DNA of 64,000 nt from CAZPMT01 sp964587655 (lineage in GTDB: Bacteria > Hydrogenedentota > Hydrogenedentia > Hydrogenedentales > SLHB01): the NCBI GenBank assembly GCA_964587655.1, contig CAZPMT010000002.1, positions 59,542 through 123,541 of the forward strand, read 5' to 3'. Shown one piece after another: positions 44,201 to 51,168 of this stretch (positions are counted from its first letter, which is position 1; every line of letters starts with the position of its first letter). Both the position numbers and the translations under genes were made by a program. The notes beneath the pieces were generated by a model. It was given only the letters and a program-made list of their open reading frames with translations, had not been told where the DNA came from and made no database searches.

Positions 44201-44618
44201 CTTTCAGCAACACGAATCGGTAGAGCGGTTCTTCCGCCAAGTCGAACGCGTGACGCGCGGCCTCATCGATAAGACGCGAGGCCTCATCAGCGCGCTCACG
44301 TTCCGGCAAAAAAATCAGATCCGTCGTGTACAGAGCGAGGGGGGCCGTGGAACAGGATCGCGGCACGAGCCGTCCCTGCCGCTCCTCAAACCTTGCGAGC
44401 AGGATGGGATGACGCCGCGGAAGCTCACTCAGACTTCGATCGAGGGCTTCGAGCCGGAGGGGGCCTTCAATCCGCAGGGCGACGGCCGCATTGTGTGACT
44501 TCAGCATGGGAAGAAACAGGCACAGAGCCCACAGGCGTTCCTGTGAGAGCGAAGGTGATCCCTCCAAGACCGAAGTATCTGGCGCGAGCCCTTTCAAGGG
44601 GTCCACGAAATACCTCAT
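38211..44618 (-). CDS. Non-ribosomal peptide synthetase, C-A-PCP-C-A-PCP
   Basis: 2135 residues. Domain order: starter C1 (about 20-450), A1 (478-990), PCP1 (Ser in FFDLGGHSLLA near 1035), C2 (about 1075-1490), A2 (about 1545-2040), PCP2. C1's active site reads HRMIGDD (152-158), so the second, catalytic His of HHxxxDG is Arg153; C2 is intact (HHIVFDG). A1 specificity residues read DFWNIGMVHK, the classical Thr code; A2 reads DLFNNALTYK, an Ala code. A C domain at the very start often attaches an acyl group. The ATG at 44618 has only a weak ribosome-binding site. The next NRPS gene overlaps it by four bases. No MbtH, phosphopantetheinyl transferase or exporter is nearby. Confidence 0.95.
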   Translation of the reverse strand: MRYFVDPLKGLAPDTSVLEGSPSLSQERLWALCLFLPMLKSHNAAVALRIEGPLRLEALDRSLSELPRRHPILLARFEERQGRLVPRSCSTAPLALYTTDLIFLPERERADEASRLIDEAARHAFDLAEEPLYRFVLLKEGPEKHRLVIVMHRMIGDDKSCEVLLDELLALYEGFGAAGPPSLPVPTLQYSDFARWQREAFSTEKMKKHLHYWGRRCAGGLPVLDVASDFQRPAAKTYAGSRHPVRISEKLTQGLRALGDAENTSLSMVLLTAFFVLLHRYTGQEDLAVGVSVSGRDWRGAEKVVGPCSNQLPLRMDLSGDPSFRQLLSGVRDAFHSAREHGSIPLEKLIEDLHPDRDMSRPSLVQAMFQFEEGRARSFEAAGAKFTRLEIEPHICAADLALRFQQHGDCVTGGFDYSTDLFRRETVERMEGHLLALFDSVAEQPDAPISTVSLLPPSERALLEQWSRIASEPPCDRCIHELFEAEAERRPGAVAVTFEGKALTYRELNVRSNQLAHYLRRLGVGPETLVALCMERSLEMVIAILGVLKAGGAYVPLDLIHPRERLKAILDDARCPVLLTHSSLRDRLPEASHAKIVRVDEAFDEIAKERAENPSTGVRPENIAYVIYTSGSTGKPKGTLIPHSNVLRLMKATEDWFRFGENDVWCLFHSYAFDFSVWEIWGPLCYGGRLVIVPYLVSRSPSAFHDLLHDERVTVLNQTPSAFRQLMYYESSLDAARRKPLALRYVIFGGEALDLASLVPWFERHGDARPKLVNMYGITETTVHVTYRPLTMADARAGTGSRIGIPIPHLQLYVLDQHLKPAPIGVPGELFVGGTGLARGYLNRPEMTAQKFIPHPFSGRSGDRLYRTGDLVRYTTDGDLEYLGRIDHQVKLRGFRIELGEIESVLAQHAGVREAVVLLCETGSNDKRLVAYIIYRKDVADADLRGYIRERLPEYMVPAAFVRLGAFPLTANGKLDRRALPKPEWTRQDAGNAYVAPRTEIESALAAIWRDVLGMKQVGVQDSFFDLGGHSLLATQVISRIRDVFKVELSLRVFFESPTVEALAKSIESETGSVASGAPAIAPVPREGPLPCSFAEELLWFLEELSGGFGAYNVPVLLRLRGTLDGSLLRTSLLGVIGRHESLRTRFNSSGGVPVQVIDAEGRLAWTEEDLTGLHAEALRRAEGEACRPFDLVAGPLVRATLYRLSSDEHLLCIVIHHIVFDGWSVGILLRELAACYEGQPLPSLPIQYADYAVWQRSWFRGEALERSLAYWKERLQGPLPVLELATDHARPAAQTFRGGQVCRRMSRDLTDRLRTFSQQESVTLFVTLLSGWATLLHRYTGQEDIITGSAIAGRTRAELEGLIGFFVNTLALRLDLSGDPGFRTLLRRMQQLALEVYEHQETPFETLVTALQPERDLSRSPLFQVLFVFHNTPAPTIQFSGVEGCVEEIHNGGAKFDLTFAITDCPEGLWLALEYNADLFEASTVERMLDHFRTLLDGVVANPDARLAELPLLTSQERHQLLFEWNDTRLEFPRNVCLHQLFEEQTERTPNAVALVFGDERLTYRELNNLANLTARRILELGTGPETLVGIYLERSVEMVVGLLATLKAGGAYVALDPAYPAERLRMMLEDAQITILLTQRKLAGTLPATNARIVCLDEGREVGQDVTFGNPACGVTAENLAYVIYTSGSTGRPKGVAITHHNACAFVHWARSVFDDNDLRGVLASTSICFDLSVFELFVPLSWGGTAILAENVLALPSLPAREEITLINTVPSAMAELVRQGFLPSSVRTVNLAGEPLRPDLVNAVYDLGAERVFDLYGPTETTTYSTFVLREKGGPMTVGRPIANTRIYILDKCLRPSPVGVPGELYIGGHGLARGYLRRPELTSEKFIPDPFSVQPGERLYRTGDLARYRPDGNIELIGRLDYQVKVRGFRVELGEIEMVLSRHECVGEAVVLAREDAPGDKRLVAYIVPRRGGVVDAQSLRTFTREQLPHYMVPSAFVALEAFPLTPNGKVNRRALPAPEGDAFAAATGVRVEPRTDTERVVADIWREVLKIDQIGIHDNFFDLGGHSLLATQVVSRLRSALQIEVPLRKLFEAPTIAALAVTVEEALLEEVETLTENEAVQRLKEDRGP
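40144..41321 (-). repeat. Long direct repeat, copy in the first NRPS gene
   Basis: Partner of 36863-38040; it covers C2. Similarity ends where each C domain meets its own A and PCP sequence, so only the condensation domain was duplicated or converted. Confidence 0.85.
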
Positions 44619-44937
44619 CTATCGCCGTCCCGCTGCCGCGCGATGTGCGGCGCGAAACCGCTTGCTGATGCGTCCAAGACTGGGAACATCCACAACGATT
44701 GGGTACGCGCCGCACATGATAGGACCAAGTTCCGAAACAATGCAAACAATGTAGAAGCGACGTGTGGAAGCGACGTCCTCGTCGCTTAGGCTCGATACAA
44801 ACCAAGTCCTCGTCGCTTAGGCTCGATCAAAGCGACGAGGACGTCGCTTCCACACGCGAATTGTGGCAAGCGGCCGGCGCTTGCATTTCCATTCCAAGTG
44901 GGATATGTTCCTCCACGTATCGTGGAAAGGTTTCCCG
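44619..44937. other. Divergent intergenic region between NRPS and moxR-like gene
   Basis: About 320 bp between two divergently read genes. It should hold both promoters, but I cannot pick out good -35/-10 pairs. Its central part is an inverted repeat (44762-44855). Confidence 0.4.
44762..44855. repeat. Perfect 26-bp inverted repeat with internal 31-bp duplication
   Basis: Arms at 44762-44787 and 44830-44855 are exact reverse complements, with core AAGCGACGAGGACGTCGCTT. Between them CCTCGTCGCTTAGGCTCGAT occurs twice, 31 bp apart (44776 and 44807). The same arm occurs alone at 15544-15567. REP/BIME-like. Confidence 0.8.
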
Positions 44938-45912
44938 TTGAACGAAGCCATTAGCCAGATCCAGCATGTGCTGGCCCAAGCGCGCCGTGAAGTCGCAAAA
45001 GTGATCATCGGACAGAGCGAGGTCGTCGATCACGCTCTCATCGCCATTTTCACGGGACGCCACGCTCTCGTGGAAGGCGTTCCAGGTCTGGCCAAGACCC
45101 TCCTCGTGCGCACGCTGGCCCACCTACTGGGATGCACGTTTCATCGCATCCAGTTCACGCCAGACCTGTCGCCGACGGACATTATCGGAACAAATGCGTT
45201 CAACCCCAAAACCAGCGATTTCACGTTGATCAAGGGACCGATCTTCACGACGTTCCTTCTCGCCGACGAAATAAACCGGGCGCCCGCAAAGACCCAGTCG
45301 GCCTTGTTGCAGGCCATGCAGGAGCACCAGGTCACCATCGACCGGCAGACGTATCCGCTGTCGCCGAACTTCACCGTGTTCGCAACGCAGAACCCCATCG
45401 AATCCGAAGGGGTCTTCCCACTGCCTGAGGCACAGAAAGACCGATTCCTCATCAAGATCGGGATCGGATATCCGAGTGAAGACGAAGAAATGAAGCTGGC
45501 CACGCGCACACTCACGAAAGAGGCGCCCGAAGCCCTCCTCGAAAGCGGCGTGATCCGCCCCATTCTCACCGCCGAGCGCCTCGCCGAATTGCGCGACTCA
45601 CTCGAGGCCATCGAGGTCCGCCCCGAACTGGTCCGATACGTCGTCGCTATCACACGCCTCACCAGGAATCACAGCGCCATCAAAGTCGGGGCGGGCCCGC
45701 GCGCAACACAGGCACTGCTTCTATCCAGCCGCGTCCACGCCGTACTTCAGGGCCGCGCTACCGTCCTGCCCGACGACGTCAAGTGCATGGCCCTGCCCTG
45801 CCTCGAGCATCGTTTGATCCTCAAGCCCGACTTCGTCGCGGAGGGCCTTACCTCTCCGGAAGCCGTTCAACACGTCCTCGACAGCATCCCCGAACCCAGA
45901 ACCGGGAGTTGA
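44938..45912 (+). CDS. MoxR-family AAA ATPase
   Basis: About 324 residues. Walker A GVPGLAKT, Walker B LLADEINRAPAKTQSALLQAMQE, and sensor region FATQNPIESEGVFPLPEAQKDRF identify the MoxR branch of AAA+ proteins. Known: MoxR ATPases act as chaperones that insert metals or assemble complexes, usually beside DUF58 and VWA-domain genes. None of these partners is next to it here. I prefer TTG at 44938 (AAAGG 6 bases upstream); the frame is open from GTG 44863, and ATG 44905 is another option. Confidence 0.9.
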   Translation: MNEAISQIQHVLAQARREVAKVIIGQSEVVDHALIAIFTGRHALVEGVPGLAKTLLVRTLAHLLGCTFHRIQFTPDLSPTDIIGTNAFNPKTSDFTLIKGPIFTTFLLADEINRAPAKTQSALLQAMQEHQVTIDRQTYPLSPNFTVFATQNPIESEGVFPLPEAQKDRFLIKIGIGYPSEDEEMKLATRTLTKEAPEALLESGVIRPILTAERLAELRDSLEAIEVRPELVRYVVAITRLTRNHSAIKVGAGPRATQALLLSSRVHAVLQGRATVLPDDVKCMALPCLEHRLILKPDFVAEGLTSPEAVQHVLDSIPEPRTGS

Positions 45913-46030
45913 GACTGAGCCTTTGGTGTAAACGAGGCTTGTAGCAGCGTTCGGGGCCGGTTTGCGGAGAAGCCGGCCATACCAAGACGTCGCCAGAGAA
46001 ACTTTCCAAACACGCTCCAATAGCTCCCTT

Positions 46031-46039
46031 TGTTATAAT
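46031..46039 (+). promoter_or_regulatory. Extended -10 promoter element
   Basis: TG-N-TATAAT, 41 bp before the Gfo/Idh/MocA start; no clear -35 box, as is usual for extended -10 promoters. Confidence 0.5.
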
Positions 46040-46079
46040 GCGGTTCACGAATGGCAGATCGTCTTGAGAGGAGATGAAC

Positions 46080-47099
46080 ATGAAGATCCGCACGGCCATC
46101 CTCGGATATGGGCGCAGCGGCGGCACGATGCACGCCGGAGGCATCGCACACAATCATCAAGCCTTCGAAATGGCCTCCGTGTGCGACATCGATCCTGCAC
46201 GGCGCAAACAGGCCGAGGAACGGTTCGCCTGCCCGGCGTACGACGACTACCGCGAGATGCTCAAGCGGGAACGGCTCGATCTCGTATGCGTTATCACGCG
46301 CAGCGACCAGCACGCACAGATGACATGCGACTGCCTCGGCGCCGGCGTCAACGTCCTCGTCACGAAGCCGTGGGCCCTCAACGAGGGTGAAGCGCACGCA
46401 ATGATCGCCGCCGCTCATCGATCCGGAAAGCTGCTGTTACCCTGGCTGCCCGCGCGATGGGGATGCGACCTGCGCCGCCTCAGGCAACTCGTCGCCGAAA
46501 AGGCCATCGGCAACGTCTTCCTCATCCGCCGCGCCGTGAATAGCTTCGGGACGCGAAACGATTGGCAGACCGAGCGGCGGCACGGCGGCGGCTACCTGTT
46601 GAACTGGGGACCGCACATCATCGACCCGCCGGCGTTCCTCATGGGAAGCGAGGTCAAGAGCGTGTACGGACGCATGAAGCAAACGATCAACCCCGGCGAC
46701 GTCGAGGACTGTTTCTTCGCGACGCTGAACCTCGAGAACGGCACGCTTGTCCAGGCGGAGTATTCCGTCTCGGTCGAGTCATTGCCGAACTGGTTCATCC
46801 AGGGAGATCGCGGGACCATCGTCGTCCGCGGACAAGACTTGAAGATGTACAAGAGCGTGCCCGGCTGCCCGGACAACCCCATCAACACCTCTACGATGGA
46901 AGCCCAAGGCGAAACCATCATCGAGGAAACGCTTGAAAGCGAACTGTACGGCGATGAGAAAGAAATATACGCCGAGATAGCGCAAGCCTTGAGAGGCGAG
47001 AAACCTTATCCCGTGAAACCGGACGATGCACTGCAATTGACCCGCGTTCTCGACGCCATCCGCCTGTCGGATGCCGAGAATCGCGTCGTGTACCTCTGA
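46080..47099 (+). CDS. Gfo/Idh/MocA family oxidoreductase
   Basis: 339 residues. The N-terminal Rossmann fold begins AILGYGRSGGTMHAGG; the conserved EKP position reads Thr-Lys96-Pro97. WGPHIIDPPAFLMG supplies the catalytic His region of the C-terminal domain. Known: these NAD(P)-dependent enzymes oxidise or reduce sugars and cyclitols, often at C3. A DUF1080 protein elsewhere in the window would fit 3-keto sugar chemistry, but the genes are 35 kb apart. AGGAG lies 6 bases before ATG 46080; ATG 46074 is the alternative. Confidence 0.9.
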   Translation: MKIRTAILGYGRSGGTMHAGGIAHNHQAFEMASVCDIDPARRKQAEERFACPAYDDYREMLKRERLDLVCVITRSDQHAQMTCDCLGAGVNVLVTKPWALNEGEAHAMIAAAHRSGKLLLPWLPARWGCDLRRLRQLVAEKAIGNVFLIRRAVNSFGTRNDWQTERRHGGGYLLNWGPHIIDPPAFLMGSEVKSVYGRMKQTINPGDVEDCFFATLNLENGTLVQAEYSVSVESLPNWFIQGDRGTIVVRGQDLKMYKSVPGCPDNPINTSTMEAQGETIIEETLESELYGDEKEIYAEIAQALRGEKPYPVKPDDALQLTRVLDAIRLSDAENRVVYL

Positions 47100-47102
47100 T
47101 CG

Positions 47103-48053
47103 CTACTTGCCTTCCTGGGCCTCGAGCCAACGAGTGCAGTCCAGCGCCGCCGCGCACCCGGAACCCGCGGCCGTGACCGCCTGCCGATAGACTCTGTCCT
47201 GCACGTCGCCCGCAGCGAAGACGCCCGGCACATTCGTGTATGAACTGCCCGGCTTCGTCTTCAGATAACCCGTCTCATCCATGTCCAGGACTCCCGCGAA
47301 GAGGTCCGTGTTAGGTTTGTGTCCGATCGCCGCGAAATAACCGGCGCACGCGATCTCGCGCGCCGCCCCCGTGTTGACGTCCTTGATGCGGACGCCCGTC
47401 ACACCGTCCTTGTCGTTCCCAAGGACCTCGTCGACAATGCTGTTCCACTCGACCGTTATCTTCTCGTGAGAGCAAACACGGTCGCCCATGATCTTGCTCG
47501 CGCGGAACTTGTCGCGCCGGTGCACGACGTGAACGCGGCTCGCGAACTTCGTCAGGAACAGCGATTCCTCCATCGCCGTATCGCCGCCGCCGACGACAAC
47601 CACGGGCTTCTTCCGAAAGCGCGGCAACGCCCCGTCACACGTCGCGCAGCCGGATACGCCCCGGTTCATGAACCGCTGTTCCGATTCGATCCCGAGATAC
47701 CGCGCCGTCGCGCCCGTCGCAATGATCACGCCCTTCGTTTCAAGCACCTCTTCACCGCAGCGCACCGTTAACGGCTGCTTGGAGAAATCAACCGACGTGA
47801 CGGTCTTGTACACGCACCTTGCGCCGAACTTCTCCGACTGTTTCTTGAACAGCTCCATCAATTCCGGGCCCGTCACACCATTCGGGAACCCGGGATAATT
47901 CTCCACCTCCGTGGTCGTCATCAGTTGGCCGCCGGGAAGGATGTCCTTGCTTAGCTCGCCCTCCAGGACGAGCGGGCTGAGATTCGCGCGCGCCGTATAC
48001 AGCGCCGCCGTGTACCCAGCCGGCCCCGAACCGACGATAATGACGTTCTCCAT
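47103..48053 (-). CDS. trxB: Thioredoxin-disulfide reductase
   Basis: 316 residues. FAD-binding GSGPAG (8-13), redox-active Cys136-Ala-Thr-Cys139, NADPH-binding GGGDTAMEE and the closing AAGDVQD are all present. It reduces thioredoxin with NADPH in the cytoplasm. The ATG at 48053 has GGGAGA upstream. Its 3' end converges on the Gfo/Idh/MocA gene with only three bases between, so there is no room for an ordinary terminator. Confidence 0.96.
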   Translation of the reverse strand: MENVIIVGSGPAGYTAALYTARANLSPLVLEGELSKDILPGGQLMTTTEVENYPGFPNGVTGPELMELFKKQSEKFGARCVYKTVTSVDFSKQPLTVRCGEEVLETKGVIIATGATARYLGIESEQRFMNRGVSGCATCDGALPRFRKKPVVVVGGGDTAMEESLFLTKFASRVHVVHRRDKFRASKIMGDRVCSHEKITVEWNSIVDEVLGNDKDGVTGVRIKDVNTGAAREIACAGYFAAIGHKPNTDLFAGVLDMDETGYLKTKPGSSYTNVPGVFAAGDVQDRVYRQAVTAAGSGCAAALDCTRWLEAQEGK

Positions 48054-48287
48054 TGTGTTTCTCCCATTGTTGTGCAGCCTCACCCAAACCGCGATTATAG
48101 GGAATGGGAAAGGAGGCTTACAACCAGACAGGGGAAAGAGGCCCATGCCTGATCCTTTCCGATGACGTGTTCAACAAGGATGTAAGCGCCTGCCTCCCCG
48201 CCGCGGCGCGGGCGACAACATCCGCAAGAGCGTAGAGTTTCTCCGCGCGCTAACCTGACCCCACCGGAAACAACCCTAACCGGCGTA

Positions 48288-48387
48288 TTCCCCCTTGGAA
48301 GGGGGTTAGGGGGATGTTGAACTGCGGAAGTTGCCATCACGCACGGGCAAGAGACAACATCCCCCTAACCCCCTTCCCAAGGGGGAA
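48288..48387. repeat. C-rich/G-rich inverted repeat
   Basis: Arms of 32-33 bp (48288-48319 and 48355-48387) that share TTCCCCCTTGG, GGGGGTTAGGGGGATGTTG and their complements, around a 35-bp loop. A type of dispersed intergenic palindrome seen in many bacterial genomes; a shortened relative is at 3131-3153. Confidence 0.8.
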
Positions 48388-48540
48388 CTTCTTGCAGGCA
48401 TCGCCCACTCTTACTCAAAGGCCTCAAGGCTTCAACCTTGAAACGGCAGTTGCCGCGTGGCGTTTCGTGTAAGGATATGTCGCGTCTCCTTCTTCGTGAG
48501 ACAAAGCTATCACCCCATGGGTGAGTGCAAACCACGCACC

Positions 48541-48638
48541 GTGTCATTGCGAACGAAGTGAAGCAATCTCGAAAGCCCGTGCTGGCATTGCGGCTATGAC
48601 GAATGCCAGAGATTGCTTCACTTCGTTCGCAATGACAC
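48541..48638. repeat. Perfect 30-bp inverted repeat (GTGTCATTGCGA type)
   Basis: Arms 48541-48570 and 48609-48638 are exact reverse complements, starting GTGTCATTGCGAACGAAG. This is the widespread repeat that generates spurious CHCERSEAI-type frames. It may be a non-autonomous mobile or REP-like element. Confidence 0.85.
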
Positions 48639-48675
48639 GGCAAGTCTAACTGCCGCCTCTAGGTTCAAGAATGGC

Positions 48676-48705
48676 TTGACAGGCAAATCACCTCCCGTAT
48701 ATACT
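48676..48705 (+). promoter_or_regulatory. Promoter ahead of the two-gene cassette
   Basis: TTGACA (48676-48681), 18 bases, TATACT (48700-48705). It would give a leader of about 150 nt to the first small gene. Confidence 0.6.
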
Positions 48706-48863
48706 CCATACGGTTAGTTGTCTCTTTGCTGATGGAGTTCAGCCTTGAGATATGCAAATTCCTACCGGGTCGAATGTTCTAGCCGACGACTGAATGAGGG
48801 CCGATTTCTGATGCAGGACTTTCGTACTCATTTGAACCAGCCAATCTTAGAAGGGATTATGTA

Positions 48864-49280
48864 GTGCGCACTCGAATGTTAACAGATCTGAGTATGAAGA
48901 ATTCAATACAGATCATGACCTTGAGGGGACCGATTACCGTAACCTACCGTCAGGAGGGCGGAGAGGTGCATGCGAGAGCTCTCCAATTCGATCTTGTCGG
49001 GATTGGCAAGTCCCGCAAGAGTGCGCTCAAAGAACTTCAAGAGATCTTTTCCGACTACGCCGAAGAGGTGTTGAATACCAAGGGAAAAGTTAGATTCTTT
49101 AATCCATCCGATCCCGAAGAATGGGAAAACCCCGAGAAAGAGTTTTTCAGCGTCGTCTTCATACTCACCAAGAAAACAAGCCCGCTCGTACTGCCTTCGG
49201 TATGTAACAGCATTCGGGATCTCCGCCCTGTGCGTGGAGCAGTAAAAACCGTTCAGCTTCAGCCACATTGCTACGCATAG
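48864..49280 (+). CDS. Hypothetical protein, HicB-like N-terminal half
   Basis: 138 residues from GTG (AAGGG 9 bases upstream; ATG 48876 or 48894 also possible). The stretch VTYRQEGGEVHARALQFDLVG with IGKSRKSALKELQEIF resembles the beta-beta-alpha core of HicB-type antitoxins and related small domains. The C-terminal third (after about residue 95) looks different and may be a lineage-specific tail. It is followed 12 bp later by a second small gene, so an antitoxin-toxin-like pair is possible but not shown. Lower GC than the surrounding genome. Confidence 0.6.
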   Translation: MRTRMLTDLSMKNSIQIMTLRGPITVTYRQEGGEVHARALQFDLVGIGKSRKSALKELQEIFSDYAEEVLNTKGKVRFFNPSDPEEWENPEKEFFSVVFILTKKTSPLVLPSVCNSIRDLRPVRGAVKTVQLQPHCYA

Positions 49281-49292
49281 GCGGACTTGCCA

Positions 49293-49517
49293 ATGCCGGG
49301 ACCGATTCCATTTCACGAATTCAAACGCAAGACGGTTCACCTGTGGGTTGTCGTGAAACAAGGCAGAAAACCGACACATTTCAAGCTCATTAGAAAAGTG
49401 GGTGGTTGCACTTTGATCCACGGGTTTGCCAGGAATGGCAATGAGGTCAAGGGATGCTACATCGTCAGCTCCAAGAGAGCGCTAAGAATCACTGACGAGC
49501 AGTTTGACAAGGCATAA
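49293..49517 (+). CDS. Small basic hypothetical protein
   Basis: 74 residues, rich in Lys, Arg, Val and Gly (HLWVVVKQGRKPTHFKLIRKVGG). It lies 12 bp after the HicB-like gene in the same low-GC segment and is probably co-transcribed. Not a clear HicA: the Gly-Ser-His motif is missing. TTG 49287 is an alternative start. Function unknown. Confidence 0.55.
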   Translation: MPGPIPFHEFKRKTVHLWVVVKQGRKPTHFKLIRKVGGCTLIHGFARNGNEVKGCYIVSSKRALRITDEQFDKA

Positions 49518-49737
49518 TGATGGAGCGCCAGGGACTAGACCCCGCACCAGAGGATTCCAAAACCAAGCTGGCGCCTCGCGCGTTCCGTAATGATGCCCTC
49601 TTACGTTTAGTGAATTAGCTCCGCAACTAGTAACAAATCTGAGATTCCCCACGACCCTTTCAAGATACACCACTACGGAGGAGAAGGTTCTTGGATAAGC
49701 CTTTCCCCAGAATACAGGAAGCGTCTTCGATTTCCCT
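49518..49737. other. Intergenic, nothing recognised
   Basis: 220 bp between convergent genes. No gene or clear terminator seen. Confidence 0.35.
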
Positions 49738-51168
49738 CTATTGTGATTTATGCACCTGAATTGGCATCAACACAAATCCGCCGATATTTACTGAGTTGTC
49801 TTTAAGATACCTACGGATGCGTTTCTGCGGAATTCCTGTTTCCCTTGAACAATGAGCAACTGATTGATATGTTTTGCCTGTCTGCGGGCAAAATAGACGT
49901 ACATCGCCTAACCATTCAGGTAATTCTTTATGTTTGTTGGTCAGTATGGGATCGCCTCTTTCATTTAGATAGGCAAATCTCCTGCGGACTTTACCCCGCC
50001 CAGTACTCTTGAGAACTCCTTCACAGCATTGCCGAATTTGCTCGCCGACCAATCCATAATTCTTTGCGGCTTCAGTGACATTATCGAAAACATTATTATC
50101 GTCAAGACACATGACCCTTCGGATTCTTTTCTTGATTTTGGCCGAATGCGATTGCTTCAAATCAAGCTCTTTTGTGGCTTTGTTATAAAAAGCTACCCGC
50201 CAGCCATGATCATGTTGCCGATCTCCGCGACAAATAGCAAGAATATGTGTCTCGTTAATGCCTACAATATTACCCAACTCTTTTGTTGTGTCGAAGATGA
50301 TCATTTTCTCTCTGTTTGTATCGTCTATCTTCCAGGCGGCAAAAGCTATATTCCTCTTTTGCTCAACTTCAGTCTGGAACCTACGATGAGTTTCCGTCAG
50401 TATTTCCTTGTCGTTGTCATCGACATAACAAAAAGGTATACCTCTTGCTGTCTTATATTTGCCAGTACAGGTTGCTTGAACCATATTTCTCGAGGCGCCG
50501 CAAGTGTTAGCGGCTTCAGCAATGCTATCGTAGATTATGCCTGTGTTTAGATTCTTGACACGTTGGTTACGGGGCAATGCTTTCTTGTGGCCTTCTTGTA
50601 GAACAGGATTACCATCCATATCAAGGTAGGCATATCTGTTCCCTCTAATTGTTGGAAGACCGGTTTCGCAAGATTTCTTAATACCTGGTCTCCTATCAGG
50701 ACTTTTCCGGTCAGTGTCTAGGAGACTTGCGTATTTTTCACCTGTGTTAAGATTAATGACCGGCATCAGCCTACCAGACAGTTGCATCCATTTTCTGGCA
50801 CTCAGTTTTTGCCATGCCTGTCTACCAGCAATCGCACTTTGGACGCGTGGCTTTATCACAGATCCGGCTGGCTTGTTTGCTTTCCGTGCATGTGTCGTGT
50901 TCAGAATTTCGATGGACTCGGCTCCCAAATCGTTGATCCACTTCTTCTCTAGTTCAAATACTTCTTCCTTAGAACATCTCCCAAGCTCTTTCCACTCAAA
51001 ATTCCTGAGGCCCATATCTCGCATTGTCTTATGAAATAGGTCCGGTGCATTCGTACTAGCTGCGCGTTCATGTTCCTTGATCCGATCCTCCAGGGAACGA
51101 TCGGTTTTGCCTATATACCACTTGTTGTCAATCACACATCTTGCACCGTATATTGTTGATTGCTTCAT
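49738..51168 (-). CDS. GIY-YIG endonuclease with five NUMOD-like repeats
   Basis: 476 residues. An N-terminal GIY-YIG nuclease domain (about 4-90): IYGARCV, WYIGKT (17-22), then RIKEHERAA and a later Glu (FELEKKWI). After a linker come five repeats of about 60 residues (about 135-195, 204-260, 278-340, 350-416, 424-470), each like (N)LNTGxxYxSIxEAA...IxxxCxGxxxxxxGxxFxYxxxxG. These match the NUMOD DNA-binding modules of homing endonucleases. Known: GIY-YIG plus NUMOD proteins occur as free-standing or intron-borne homing endonucleases, mostly in phages. The gene is much richer in A+T than its neighbours, which suggests recent transfer. No intron is evident around it. Confidence 0.85.
   Translation of the reverse strand: MKQSTIYGARCVIDNKWYIGKTDRSLEDRIKEHERAASTNAPDLFHKTMRDMGLRNFEWKELGRCSKEEVFELEKKWINDLGAESIEILNTTHARKANKPAGSVIKPRVQSAIAGRQAWQKLSARKWMQLSGRLMPVINLNTGEKYASLLDTDRKSPDRRPGIKKSCETGLPTIRGNRYAYLDMDGNPVLQEGHKKALPRNQRVKNLNTGIIYDSIAEAANTCGASRNMVQATCTGKYKTARGIPFCYVDDNDKEILTETHRRFQTEVEQKRNIAFAAWKIDDTNREKMIIFDTTKELGNIVGINETHILAICRGDRQHDHGWRVAFYNKATKELDLKQSHSAKIKKRIRRVMCLDDNNVFDNVTEAAKNYGLVGEQIRQCCEGVLKSTGRGKVRRRFAYLNERGDPILTNKHKELPEWLGDVRLFCPQTGKTYQSVAHCSRETGIPQKRIRRYLKDNSVNIGGFVLMPIQVHKSQ

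Larger units (their letters stand above)
48054..48863. other. Repeat-rich intergenic region
   Basis: About 810 bp without a supported gene. It contains two long inverted repeats (48288-48387 and 48541-48638) and, towards its end, a good promoter (48676-48705). The apparent frame beginning MPCHCERSEAI in this region is produced by the inverted repeat. From about 48.66 kb onward the base composition becomes visibly richer in A+T. Confidence 0.6.

Noticed and set aside
48365..48643. Minus-strand frame beginning MPCHCERSEAI
   Set aside because: It is generated by the widespread inverted repeat at 48541-48638; this is a well-known spurious protein.
49293..49517. HicA toxin call for the small basic protein
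   Set aside because: The catalytic His and the Gly-Ser-His motif of HicA are absent.
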